Source: JBJXGV01 sp046160485
Lineage (GTDB): Bacteria; Orphanbacterota; Orphanbacteria; JBJXGV01
Length of the DNA: 64,000 nucleotides
NCBI GenBank assembly: GCA_046160485.1
Contig: JBJXGV010000021.1
Location: forward strand, 28,451 to 92,450
Reading direction: 5' to 3'
Made by a program: the position numbers and the translations under genes. The notes under the pieces are model-generated. The model did not search any database, had not been told where the DNA came from, and worked only from the letters and a program-made list of their open reading frames with translations. The number at the start of each line of letters is the position of its first letter. The first letter of the stretch is position 1. Below, piece after piece: positions 17,035 through 24,998 of this stretch.

Positions 17035-18077
17035 CGCGCACGGCACTGCTTCTGCACGCGGGCGATTCCACGCGCGTGGCGCCGCTTCTCGACGACGCGG
17101 CCCGGCTGCCGCTTTCGCGCGCGTACCGAATTCCTCCCGACGCCACGCGCGAGTATTTCTCGACGCTCGTGCAGAGCGCGGTCGATCGCCCCGAGTCGGC
17201 GCGCGTGTTCGTCGCACAGGGCGCGGGCGCGTCGCGCGACGAGCCCACGGGTGCGCTCGTCTTGCAGAAGGCGGAGTGGGAGTCGGGGATCTACGGCGTT
17301 GCGATGGCGCGGATTCCGTTCGTGCTTCTGCGCGGCGACGATCGCGCCGCGTACGAGGCAGTGCGCACGCTCGTCACCGCGGTGCGCGAGGCGGCGCGCG
17401 ATTGGGGGACGCAGCACGTTTCCGCACTCGTGCCCGCCGCCGAGACTGGCGCGGTACACGCGTTCGAGGCGGACGGGTGGCGTCTCGTCGACTCGACGCT
17501 CGAGTTCGCGTGGGAGGCGGGGAAGACGAACGCCGGCGGCGCCGATGCGCGGATCACGCTGCGCGACGCGCGCCCTGACGACCGCGCACTCCGAGCGATG
17601 ACGAAGGACGTCTACACGCATTCGATTCGCACGCGCTTTCTCGCCGATCCTCATCTGGCCGCCGAGCGAACCGGCGAACTCTACGCGCGCTGGTTCGAGA
17701 ACGCGCTAGACGGAACGTTCGCGGATCACGTCGTCATCGCGGAACTCGACGGCCGCGCAGTCGGATTCAACATGCTGAAGGCCGAGCGCGACCTCTCGCG
17801 CATCGCTGGGCGCCCGTTCGCGGCGCACGGCATTGCCGCCGTCGATCCCGCCGCGCGCGGCCTCGGCGCGGTCTCCGCGATGCTGCACGAAACGACGGCG
17901 TGGTTCGGCGCGCAGAGCACGCACGGCGGACAAATCACGCGCGGGCGCGTTTTGATCAACAATCAATCGATGCAGAAGGGTTGTCTGAAGTCTGGCGGCT
18001 TCATCGCGCAAGCGTTCCACACGTTTCATCTGTGGCTCGGCGATGCGAACGGCACACGCGCGGGACGGGATCGATGA
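17031..18077 (+). CDS. GNAT-family N-acetyltransferase (WecD-like)
   Basis: This is a 348-residue protein. The C-terminal half is a GNAT domain (ITLRDARPDDRALRAM, VIAELDGRAVGFNML, then the acetyl-CoA loop region DPAARGLGAVSAML). NNQSMQKGCLKSGGF is typical of WecD-like amino-sugar acetyltransferases. The N-terminal half may be a degenerate second GNAT fold. The start overlaps the previous stop as ATGA, and its own stop overlaps the DegT aminotransferase start. The pair matches the logic of 4-amino-4,6-dideoxy sugar synthesis, where the aminotransferase makes the amine and this enzyme acetylates it. The specific sugar is unknown. Confidence 0.78.
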   Translation: MTRTALLLHAGDSTRVAPLLDDAARLPLSRAYRIPPDATREYFSTLVQSAVDRPESARVFVAQGAGASRDEPTGALVLQKAEWESGIYGVAMARIPFVLLRGDDRAAYEAVRTLVTAVREAARDWGTQHVSALVPAAETGAVHAFEADGWRLVDSTLEFAWEAGKTNAGGADARITLRDARPDDRALRAMTKDVYTHSIRTRFLADPHLAAERTGELYARWFENALDGTFADHVVIAELDGRAVGFNMLKAERDLSRIAGRPFAAHGIAAVDPAARGLGAVSAMLHETTAWFGAQSTHGGQITRGRVLINNQSMQKGCLKSGGFIAQAFHTFHLWLGDANGTRAGRDR

Positions 18078-19303
18078 AGCGAAAGCCGAAACGCGCCGCG
18101 GGCGCGCCGATCGCGTTCGACGGCGGCGAGCCGATTCGTTCGGAGTTTCTCCCGTTCGGACGGCCGCTCATCAGCGAGGAAGAAATCGCCGCGGTCTCCG
18201 ACGTCTTGCGCTCCGGCTGGATCGGAATGGGAAAGAAGACGATCGAGTTCGAGGAGGAGTTCGCGCGCGCGTGCGGCGCGCGCCATGCGGTGTCGGTGTC
18301 GTCGTGCACCGCGGGGCTTCACATCGCGCTCGTCGCCGCTGGACTCGGGCCGGGGCACGAGGTCATCACGACGCCGCTCACGTTCGTCGCGACGGTGAAC
18401 GCGATTCTGGAAACCGGCGCGACGCCGATCTTCGTCGAGATCGATCCGCGCACGCTCAACATCGAGCCGGAAGCAGTCGCCGCGGCGATCACGCCGCGAA
18501 CGCGCGCGCTCCTGCCGGTGCACTTCGGCGGGCTCGTCTGCGATCTGGCGCGGCTCGGCGAACTCGCGCGCGCGCGCGGCCTGGCGATCATCGAGGACGC
18601 CGCACACGCGGTCGGCTCGCGTAAGGACGGCAAGCCGGTCGGCGGCCACGGCAACCTCGTCGCGTTCAGCTTCTATCCGAACAAGAATATGACGTCGATC
18701 GAAGGCGGCATGGTGACGACAGACGACGACACGCTTGCGGAGGAGATGAGGCTCTTGCGCCTGCACGGGCTTTCGTCGGACGCGTGGCGGCGTTTCTCGA
18801 CGAAGGAGATCGTCGTCTCCGAGGCGATTCGCGGCGGGTACAAATACAACCTCACCGACGTGCAGTCGGTTCTCGGACTCGGGCAACTCGCGCGCCTCGA
18901 AGGATTCCTGCAGACGCGCGAACGCTACGCGGCGATCTACGATCGCGAACTGGCTGGCCTACCGATCGACTTGCAAACGCGCCCGCCTCTCGGCGCGCCC
19001 GACCGTCACGGCCTCCACCTCTACGTTATTCTTCTTCGACTCGACGAGCTGACCGCGGATCGCAACACAATCTTGAAGGCACTCCGCGCTGAGAACGTCG
19101 GCGCGGGCTTGCATTATCTCGCGGTTCACGAGCACCACTACTTCCGCTCGATTCTTCCGTATCGGCACGGCGATTTTCCGGTCGCCGAGTCGGTCTCGGA
19201 TCGCACGCTCACGCTGCCTCTGTCGCCGAGCATGAGCGAGGACGATCTCTGGGACGTCATCGACGCGGTGCGCTCGGTGCTCGCGCGCTACAGCGCGACG
19301 TGA
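18074..19303 (+). CDS. DegT/DnrJ/EryC1/StrS-family sugar aminotransferase
   Basis: This 409-residue PLP enzyme aminates a keto nucleotide sugar. Visible features are GMGKKTIEFEEEFA near the N-terminus, the cofactor region SSCTAGLH, EDAAHAVGS, and the Schiff-base lysine K204 in FSFYPNKNMTSIEGG. The later block YKYNLTDVQSVLG is typical of the ArnB/WecE/PseC-like subfamily. The ATG at 18074 overlaps the GNAT stop (ATGA), and its stop overlaps the GT39-like gene start (GTGA). It works with the preceding GNAT to make an N-acetylated amino sugar for surface glycans. Confidence 0.92.
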   Translation: MKRKPKRAAGAPIAFDGGEPIRSEFLPFGRPLISEEEIAAVSDVLRSGWIGMGKKTIEFEEEFARACGARHAVSVSSCTAGLHIALVAAGLGPGHEVITTPLTFVATVNAILETGATPIFVEIDPRTLNIEPEAVAAAITPRTRALLPVHFGGLVCDLARLGELARARGLAIIEDAAHAVGSRKDGKPVGGHGNLVAFSFYPNKNMTSIEGGMVTTDDDTLAEEMRLLRLHGLSSDAWRRFSTKEIVVSEAIRGGYKYNLTDVQSVLGLGQLARLEGFLQTRERYAAIYDRELAGLPIDLQTRPPLGAPDRHGLHLYVILLRLDELTADRNTILKALRAENVGAGLHYLAVHEHHYFRSILPYRHGDFPVAESVSDRTLTLPLSPSMSEDDLWDVIDAVRSVLARYSAT

Positions 19304-20808
19304 GCGAAATCGACAACGCAAACCCGGCGCTCCCCGGATATCCGCCGCGCGGGGCCGAGCCGTGGGACGGGCGTCGCGAGCGTCTGCCGCTCATTCTGCT
19401 GTTCCTCGCCGCGCTCGCCGTGCGCCTTCCGAACTCCGGCGGCGATTTGTGGCTCGACGAACTCGCAACGCTCACGAGCCATGTGCGGCTACCGTTCCGC
19501 GAGATCTTCACGACTTTCATTTCGGCGAATCAGCACGTGCTCTACTCGCTTTCGTCGCGCGTGTGCGTCGTGTTGCTCGGCGAGAGTGCGTTTTCCGTTC
19601 GGCTCCCGGCGATTCTCTTCGGCGCGGCCGGTGCGCCCGCGCTCTACTTTCTCGCGCGCATGGTCGCGTCTCGCCGCGAGGCGCTCGCGGCCGCGATCAT
19701 CTTGACGTTTTCGTATCATCACGCGTACTTCTCGCAGAGCGCGCGCGGCTACACGGGCTACCTCCTCTTCTCGATCCTCTCCACCGCATTTCTTTTTCGC
19801 GGGCTCGCGCGCGATCAGAAATCGGATTGGCGCGGCTTCGTCATCGCCACCGTCGCGAATCTCTACATGCATTTGAACGGCGTCTTCTTTCTCGCGGGGC
19901 AGGTCGGCGGATGCGTGCTGCTTCACGGTCCGCGCGCGCTGCGCGATGCCCGCGCGCGTGCGCGCCTTACGCGAGTCATTGTCTTCGCGGCCGTCGCGGC
20001 GCTCCTCGCCGGTCTTCTCTACGCGCCGATTGTCCGTTCGATGTTCCACTTCTTCACGACTGAAGATCGCAATGTCGGGTGGATGCCGTCGCTCGCGCTC
20101 GCGAAGATCATGTTGCGCGATGCGGCGCCGGGCGCACTCGGATTCGCCGCCGTCGTCGCGGGCCTCGTCGTCGCGATCGCCGGCTTCGTGAGCCTCGCGC
20201 GCACAGCACCGCTGTTTCTCGCCACGATGATTCTTCCGCTTGTTGCGGGCCTCGGCGTGATCTTCGCGATGGGCGTCGGCACGTACCCGCGCTTCTTTCT
20301 TATCATCGTTCCGTTCGGGCTGATCATCGCCGTCCGCGGGCTGGGCGTGCTCACCGACGCGGGCGCGCGCGCGATCACCCGCGGCGACGAAGCTCGACGC
20401 GCGCGCACCGCACACGTGGCGTTCGCCGTGCTCGCCGCGATGGCGACGCTCGCCGGAGCCGCGCGCCTTCCAACGCTCTACTCGCTTCCCAAGCAGGACT
20501 ATTCGGGCGCGATCGCGTACGTGCACGCGCAGCGCGCGCCGGGCGATCTCATCGTCGCGGCATACATGGCGCAGGTGGGGACGCAGTTCTACGAGCCGGC
20601 AGCGCTCTCCGCACGCACGGCCGCCGACCTCGAAGCGATCCTCTCGCGCGGCGAACCGATCTGGCTCATCGGCACGCTCGAGGCGGACATGCGCGATCGC
20701 GCTCCCGACCTCGCCGCGATCATCGATGCGCGCTTCCGCGAGATGCGCCGCTTTCCCGGCATCATAGGCGACGGCGCGATGGTCGTGTGGAAGACCACCG
20801 CGCCGTAG
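19300..20808 (+). CDS. GT39/ArnT-like membrane glycosyltransferase
   Basis: This 502-residue polytopic membrane protein has about ten hydrophobic segments. The first periplasmic loop has LWLDELATL, matching the acidic D-E pair of PMT/ArnT-type (PMT_2) transferases that use polyprenyl-phosphate sugars. FSYHHAYFSQSARGY follows, as is typical of the family. The C-terminal 120 residues form a soluble domain. The GTG start overlaps the aminotransferase stop (GTGA). It ends 22 bp before the converging cysteine-rich gene. It may transfer the amino sugar made by its operon partners to a protein or lipid on the outer face of the inner membrane. Confidence 0.83.
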   Translation: MSEIDNANPALPGYPPRGAEPWDGRRERLPLILLFLAALAVRLPNSGGDLWLDELATLTSHVRLPFREIFTTFISANQHVLYSLSSRVCVVLLGESAFSVRLPAILFGAAGAPALYFLARMVASRREALAAAIILTFSYHHAYFSQSARGYTGYLLFSILSTAFLFRGLARDQKSDWRGFVIATVANLYMHLNGVFFLAGQVGGCVLLHGPRALRDARARARLTRVIVFAAVAALLAGLLYAPIVRSMFHFFTTEDRNVGWMPSLALAKIMLRDAAPGALGFAAVVAGLVVAIAGFVSLARTAPLFLATMILPLVAGLGVIFAMGVGTYPRFFLIIVPFGLIIAVRGLGVLTDAGARAITRGDEARRARTAHVAFAVLAAMATLAGAARLPTLYSLPKQDYSGAIAYVHAQRAPGDLIVAAYMAQVGTQFYEPAALSARTAADLEAILSRGEPIWLIGTLEADMRDRAPDLAAIIDARFREMRRFPGIIGDGAMVVWKTTAP

Positions 20809-20829
20809 CGTTCGCGAGCGAAGTCTAGC

Positions 20830-22143
20830 CTAGCGGAACAAGCCCTTGAGCCTTCCCCATGTCGTCGGCTCCACCGAGTTCGGCACGCACTCGATCTCTG
20901 CACACGTCTCGCCAGGGTAGAAGACGGCGCCGTCGAATCCCTCGCAGAATAACTGCCGAGCGCTCTGGCAGGATCCGTCCGCGAAGCAACACGCACCGCG
21001 CGGCCCTTGGCAGACGAAGGTCGAGCATGAGCCGGCGCCTTCGGAACTCTCGCCACCGGCGGCGGCGCACGCGAGAGGCGACAGTTCGCGGCACGTGAAA
21101 TCCGGGAAGCAACACGGGACGGCCGGCGGGCAGGGACCAAAGGACGAGCATCTCGATCCGTTGAATCCCCGCTGGCCTCCCGCCGCGCTGCATTCTGCGG
21201 GGGTCAAGTCCGCGCAACTCCCGTCTGGTAGGCAACACGCTTCGGTGAGACAGTCGCCGCATTGCACGGTTTGGCAAATTGTGCCGGGGCCCATCGGCGT
21301 TCCACCGAACGCGACACATTCCGCGGGCGGGCGATCGGTGCAGCCGCAATCGAAGCAACAGGCTTCGCTCGCGGTACGAACGGGACACTCTGCTGTCTCG
21401 CAAGTCGATCCGGGGCCCTGCGGTGTTCCCGTCTGCGCGGCGCACAGCACCGGCGTCAGGAACTGGCACGTGCCGTCGAAGAAGCAGCACGCTTCCGACG
21501 GAGGCTGTGGACAGTTGGTCGCGGCGCAAGTCGTTCCGTCACCCTCGTACGTTCCGCCGGCCGATGCGCATGACTCGGCGTTCTCAGTGACGCAGATCCC
21601 GTTCGGCAAACAGCACGCGCCGCCTCCGGTCTGCGTCGTAAAGCACGTGCCCGGGTTCGCGGTGAAGAGTTGATACGCCGGGCCATTTCCGAGAATGGAG
21701 AATATGTAGGACGGATGGTTGACGTCGATGATCGGGACCACACACGCCGCGGCCGGATCATTGATTTGGAGCGTAATGGAAGCGAGTCGGTCGATCCCGC
21801 TTCGGTCATCGTAACCGAGCCCGCCGATGCCGAGGGCGTTCGGGTCTGAGAAGCGATCGAGCAGAAAATTCTGACCACCTGAGACGGTGTACGACGCGCT
21901 CACGAAGCTCACGGCGCCGGGGGACCACTCCACGTACGCGAGGAAATTCGACCAAGCGAACGACTGTGCATCGATCCACAAATCCAGCGTGACCGTCGCC
22001 CCCGGGTACACGGGGAACGGGGCGGCCGGGTCTGGCAGGCCGTCGCCGTTGAAGTCAGTCCAGATCTGGCCGGCGTTTGCGTCGCCGCCGAAGGCGGTCG
22101 CTGCGATCGCAAGAAGAATGAAGAGGAGATGACGGATGAACAT
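20830..22143 (-). CDS. Secreted cysteine-rich repeat protein with cohesin-like domain and WG-K-FR C-terminal tail
   Basis: This is a 437-residue exoprotein. Residues 1-25 are a signal peptide (MFIRHLLFILLAIAATAF). A short Ca-binding-like loop (DFNGDGLPDP) precedes a cohesin-like beta domain to about residue 170. Six cysteine-rich repeats of about 40 residues follow (about 176-422), on the pattern ACC-x2-DG-x-C ... C-x3-GG ... G-x-C. The protein ends in VEPTTWGRLKGLFR, a tail nearly identical to that of the gene at 33677. The ATG at 22143 has GGAG about eight bases upstream. The gene lies 57 bases downstream of putative ECF promoter 3. The function is unknown; disulfide-rich adhesion or matrix is plausible. 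Confidence 0.85.
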   Translation of the reverse strand: MFIRHLLFILLAIAATAFGGDANAGQIWTDFNGDGLPDPAAPFPVYPGATVTLDLWIDAQSFAWSNFLAYVEWSPGAVSFVSASYTVSGGQNFLLDRFSDPNALGIGGLGYDDRSGIDRLASITLQINDPAAACVVPIIDVNHPSYIFSILGNGPAYQLFTANPGTCFTTQTGGGACCLPNGICVTENAESCASAGGTYEGDGTTCAATNCPQPPSEACCFFDGTCQFLTPVLCAAQTGTPQGPGSTCETAECPVRTASEACCFDCGCTDRPPAECVAFGGTPMGPGTICQTVQCGDCLTEACCLPDGSCADLTPAECSAAGGQRGFNGSRCSSFGPCPPAVPCCFPDFTCRELSPLACAAAGGESSEGAGSCSTFVCQGPRGACCFADGSCQSARQLFCEGFDGAVFYPGETCAEIECVPNSVEPTTWGRLKGLFR

Positions 22144-22199
22144 GAGGTGTCTCCTTTCGGTGCGCGCGACGTATCGGCCACGGTTGGGGGCTTGCCGGA

Positions 22200-22228
22200 G
22201 ACTACGGGCGAGGCGGCGCGTTCTAACA
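22200..22228 (-). promoter_or_regulatory. Putative ECF promoter 3 (TGTTAG-N16-CGTAGTC)
   Basis: On the minus strand TGTTAG spans 22228-22223 and CGTAGTC spans 22206-22200, with 16 bases between, exactly as in promoters 1 and 2. AACG follows the first block here where ATCG follows it in the other copies. It sits 57 bases before the cysteine-rich gene start, the same distance as promoter 2 from its gene. Confidence 0.65.
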
Positions 22229-22275
22229 GCGCCTCGACGAAATGCCACTCTATCCGCTGAGAGCGGAACTGCCTA

Positions 22276-22289
22276 CCCCCGGGAGGGGG
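22276..22289. terminator. Small CCCCC/GGGGG hairpin
   Basis: Five C (22276-22280) pair with five G (22285-22289) around loop GGGA, 12 bp past the stop of the minus-strand membrane gene. It is short and has no T tract; it may mark the 3' end of the 22302-23023 unit. Confidence 0.3.
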
Positions 22290-22301
22290 CGATGCTACTC
22301 G

Positions 22302-22622
22302 CTACGCGTTCTTGAGCGAGACGATCTTGTTGTAGATCTTCCCGATCGTGTAGCCGACGGCGTAGCCGAGGATCGCGGCGTAGAAGAGGCCGATGAACGC
22401 GCCCTTCACGGTGACCGAGTAGCCGATGAAGTATTGGCCGAGTAGCGCGAGGTGCGGACCGGGGTTCGGCCCGCCTTTGAGCACGAGCACGATCGTCGCG
22501 AGAAACAGAATGCCGCCCGCGATCGCGCCCGCGACGACGCCGAGCGTCCCCGCGTTGAGGCGAGCAACCGCTCGCATGAGAGCTTCTTCTTCGGTGATTT
22601 CGCGCCGGACATCTGTCGTCAT
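22302..22622 (-). CDS. Small two-TM membrane protein, paralogue A
   Basis: This 106-residue protein has a charged N-terminus (REITEEEALMRAVARLN) and two hydrophobic segments (VVAGAIAGGILFLATIVLVL and a second around ILGYAVGYTIGK). Between them is a conserved loop, GPHLALLGQYFIGYSVTVKG. It is homologous to the next gene upstream (22652), with matching loop, TM spacing and GAFIGL motif. The start is ATG at 22622; longer in-frame sequence is antisense of the neighbour. I do not recognise a named family. The pair are probably co-transcribed, with a 29-bp gap. Confidence 0.75.
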   Translation of the reverse strand: MTTDVRREITEEEALMRAVARLNAGTLGVVAGAIAGGILFLATIVLVLKGGPNPGPHLALLGQYFIGYSVTVKGAFIGLFYAAILGYAVGYTIGKIYNKIVSLKNA

Positions 22623-22651
22623 CACGTTGTCATCCTCGTTCGGATTAAAGG

Positions 22652-23023
22652 CTAGACGTAGTCGAGAAACTTTCGCTTCTCGGCGCGTGTGGCCGCGCTC
22701 TTCGCCTTCGCGATGAACTGCGCGGTCGTCATGTTTTTCAGGTGCGCGGTGGCCCAGCCGGTGACGAAGCCGAACACCGCGCCGTACGCGAGGCCGATGA
22801 ACGCTCCGGGCCACGTGACTTGGAAACCAGGCAAGTACTGTCCGAGGAGGCCGAGCGTCGGGCCGACGATCGCGCCGCCTCGCATGAGGAGCCAGGCGGA
22901 CGCGAAGAAGAGACCGGCGGCGAACACCGCGCCGGTGGCGCAACCGAACGCGACGCGGTCGATCGGCGCGAACGCGCGCGCGAGAATGCGAAGCTGCGAG
23001 CTTGGCGCGTTCTCTTGACTCAT
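22652..23023 (-). CDS. Small two-TM membrane protein, paralogue B
   Basis: This 123-residue paralogue of the downstream gene has two hydrophobic segments flanking GPTLGLLGQYLPGFQVTWPG, then GAFIGLAYGAVFGFVTGWA. It also has a basic C-terminal tail (AKAKSAATRAEKRKF) that paralogue A lacks. The start is ATG at 23023, preceded by AAGAGGA at about seven bases. An in-frame upstream ATG is possible but has no ribosome site. Function is unknown; the glycine-rich helices and fixed loop suggest a small oligomeric membrane component. Confidence 0.75.
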   Translation of the reverse strand: MSQENAPSSQLRILARAFAPIDRVAFGCATGAVFAAGLFFASAWLLMRGGAIVGPTLGLLGQYLPGFQVTWPGAFIGLAYGAVFGFVTGWATAHLKNMTTAQFIAKAKSAATRAEKRKFLDYV

Positions 23024-23140
23024 CGTTGTGTCCTCTTGGTTCAGCGGAATCACCGACGCGGTCATCGGCGCGGCGCGGCGTGTGGCGTGCATCGATCTCC
23101 TCGTTGGCGGACGCATACTATCATCGGCTTTTTTGATGTG

Positions 23141-24235
23141 TCAAACGAGAGGGTTTGCCGAGGTCAGCGGCGAACGCGCCGTCGCTTCGAGGAGGGGCCC
23201 CACCGCGCGAAGTAACGCGCGGCCTGGCGCCGTCGCGCGAATCCGCTCGTAGAGACGAGTTGCCGCGCGTGCGTCCGCGAGGTTCGACAGGGTCGCCGGC
23301 TCCACGCGGATCGATTCGAACCCGGCGCCGCGAAGAAGCTGCTCGATGTCTCCGGCCGAAAGTGGAAAGACCTCGCGATAGTCGACGCCGCGCAGCGCGC
23401 GCGCGACGACTGGCCGGAGCGTGCGCGGCAAGAACCCGAGCGCCGGGATACGAGCGTGCGGCTCGAGCGCGATCGAGTAGCGATTCGGACTCGTTTGATG
23501 GAGCAAGCCTCCTTGAGCGAGCACGCGCCGAAACTCGTCGAGCGCCCCGCGCGGGTCGCGAAGGTGATCGAGCACGTCGTCGCCGACGACGGCGTGCATT
23601 GTCTGCGCGCGGAGAGGAAGCGCGTTGGCCGAGGCCGCGACGAGGAACGGCGCGCGCTCGCCCAGGCCCATCTCCTCGAAGCGGCGCCGCGCGATGACGA
23701 GCCAGCGGAGCGCGACATCGAAGCCGATGCTATCGAAGCCAAGCGACGCGGCCGCTGCGGCGAGCGCGCCGGATCCGCAACCTGCGTCGAGAACGACGCG
23801 CCCCGCGGTGCCGTCCGGCGTCACGCCGCTCTCTGCGGGCGCGCCCGCGGGACCGACTACGCGTAACACCATCCACGTTTCGCGCGCGATCGGGCGCGTG
23901 ACGCCGAGTGCGTAGCGCGCGGCGACAGGAGCCGGCGTTCCCGGCGTCTCCTCCCAATACGCACAGACGGTTTTCGCAAAGCCCCCGCCGCGCGCACGCT
24001 CGAGTACGCGCGCGATTTTCGCGACCTCGTCGTCGATCGAGATCCACGGGTCTGGTTCGAGGCGAAAATCCGGGATGCCGAAGCGAATCGGGTAGATGGC
24101 TGGACAGGCGCTGCATGTGATCGAGCCGCCGGCCGCGCGCGCCGCATTGCCCGTCGCGAACGCGCCCGCGGGCACCGCGACACCGCCGCGGCAGCGAGGG
24201 CAAACGAGCATCGCGGCGAGGTCGGCGTGAGGCAT
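23141..24235 (-). CDS. SAM methyltransferase with N-terminal zinc ribbon (Trm112-like)
   Basis: This 364-residue protein has C12-x2-C15 and C41-x2-C44, a Trm112/YcaR-like zinc ribbon, at the N-terminus. A class I methyltransferase follows, with VVLDAGCGSGALAAAAASLG as motif I and VVGDDVLDHLRDPRGAL as the motif IV region of the type 11 family. The start is ATG at 24235, four bases after the deacetylase stop. It is last in the 23141-29084 glycan operon, so it may methylate a sugar or cap a glycan chain. The acceptor is unknown. The 117 bp beyond its start-distal end hold no clear terminator. Confidence 0.82.
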   Translation of the reverse strand: MPHADLAAMLVCPRCRGGVAVPAGAFATGNAARAAGGSITCSACPAIYPIRFGIPDFRLEPDPWISIDDEVAKIARVLERARGGGFAKTVCAYWEETPGTPAPVAARYALGVTRPIARETWMVLRVVGPAGAPAESGVTPDGTAGRVVLDAGCGSGALAAAAASLGFDSIGFDVALRWLVIARRRFEEMGLGERAPFLVAASANALPLRAQTMHAVVGDDVLDHLRDPRGALDEFRRVLAQGGLLHQTSPNRYSIALEPHARIPALGFLPRTLRPVVARALRGVDYREVFPLSAGDIEQLLRGAGFESIRVEPATLSNLADARAATRLYERIRATAPGRALLRAVGPLLEATARSPLTSANPLV

Positions 24236-24239
24236 CGCG

Positions 24240-24998
24240 CTAGCCGTGCGCGGAGCGGAGCCGGCGGAGGACTGCGCGCGCGCGCAGATAGGCGCGAGTC
24301 GCGGCGGAGTCGAGCGATTCGACGAGCCGTACGTCGCGCAGGTAGTACGCGTCGATGCGCTCGAGGAGAAACGGATCGCTCGATGCGCTCGCGAACCCCA
24401 TGCGCGTGGAGCACGCCGCGTCGCAGCACGCGGCGATGGCGTCGCGGACCGCGGCGTTCTGTGCACCGTAAGGGTACGCGAACACGCGTACCGGGCGACC
24501 GATCGTCTCTGCGAGCGCGCGACACGATCCGCCAGCTTCGAGCGCGAGCACGGCGGGGGCCAGCTCGGTCAGACGCGCGTGCGTCATCGAGTGCGCGCCG
24601 ATCTCCACGCCTTCGTCGGCGAGTTCGCGGAGCGCCGCGCCGGTCAGAAGCGGCTCGCCGCCCAGCGTGCCCGCCCCCGAATCCCACGTGTTGCTTGCGA
24701 TAGCGCGCTCGCCGAGTGCGAAGAGCGTTGCGCCGAGTCGGGCGCTCTTCAGTGCGGGCCACGCGTGTTTTGCGAAGTTTGCGTACCCGTCGTCGAAGGT
24801 GAGCGCGATCGTGCGCGCCGGGAGCGCCTCGCGCTTTCGCAGCGCGCGCGCAATCGCGGCGATGCCCGCCGTGCGCCAGCCGCCGCGCGCCAGCGCCGCG
24901 ACGTGCGCCGCGAAGAGCGCCGGCGCCGTCGACAGAATCGTGCCGCGGTCGTCGATCGAGTGGTACGTGATGATCGGAACGCGAATCGCGGCCGTCAT
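24240..24998 (-). CDS. Polysaccharide deacetylase (NodB-fold, CE4)
   Basis: This 252-residue NodB-fold deacetylase keeps the metal and catalytic motifs. TFDDGY (D69-D70) supplies the base and a ligand, and HSMTH (H136 and H140) supplies the other two ligands. PVRVFAYPYG follows as motif 3. It lacks a signal peptide at the ATG at 24998, which overlaps the upstream transferase stop (ATGA). By family knowledge it removes N-acetyl groups from amino sugars in an oligosaccharide. Cytoplasmic location would mean action on a lipid-linked intermediate before export. Confidence 0.9.
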   Translation of the reverse strand: MTAAIRVPIITYHSIDDRGTILSTAPALFAAHVAALARGGWRTAGIAAIARALRKREALPARTIALTFDDGYANFAKHAWPALKSARLGATLFALGERAIASNTWDSGAGTLGGEPLLTGAALRELADEGVEIGAHSMTHARLTELAPAVLALEAGGSCRALAETIGRPVRVFAYPYGAQNAAVRDAIAACCDAACSTRMGFASASSDPFLLERIDAYYLRDVRLVESLDSAATRAYLRARAVLRRLRSAHG

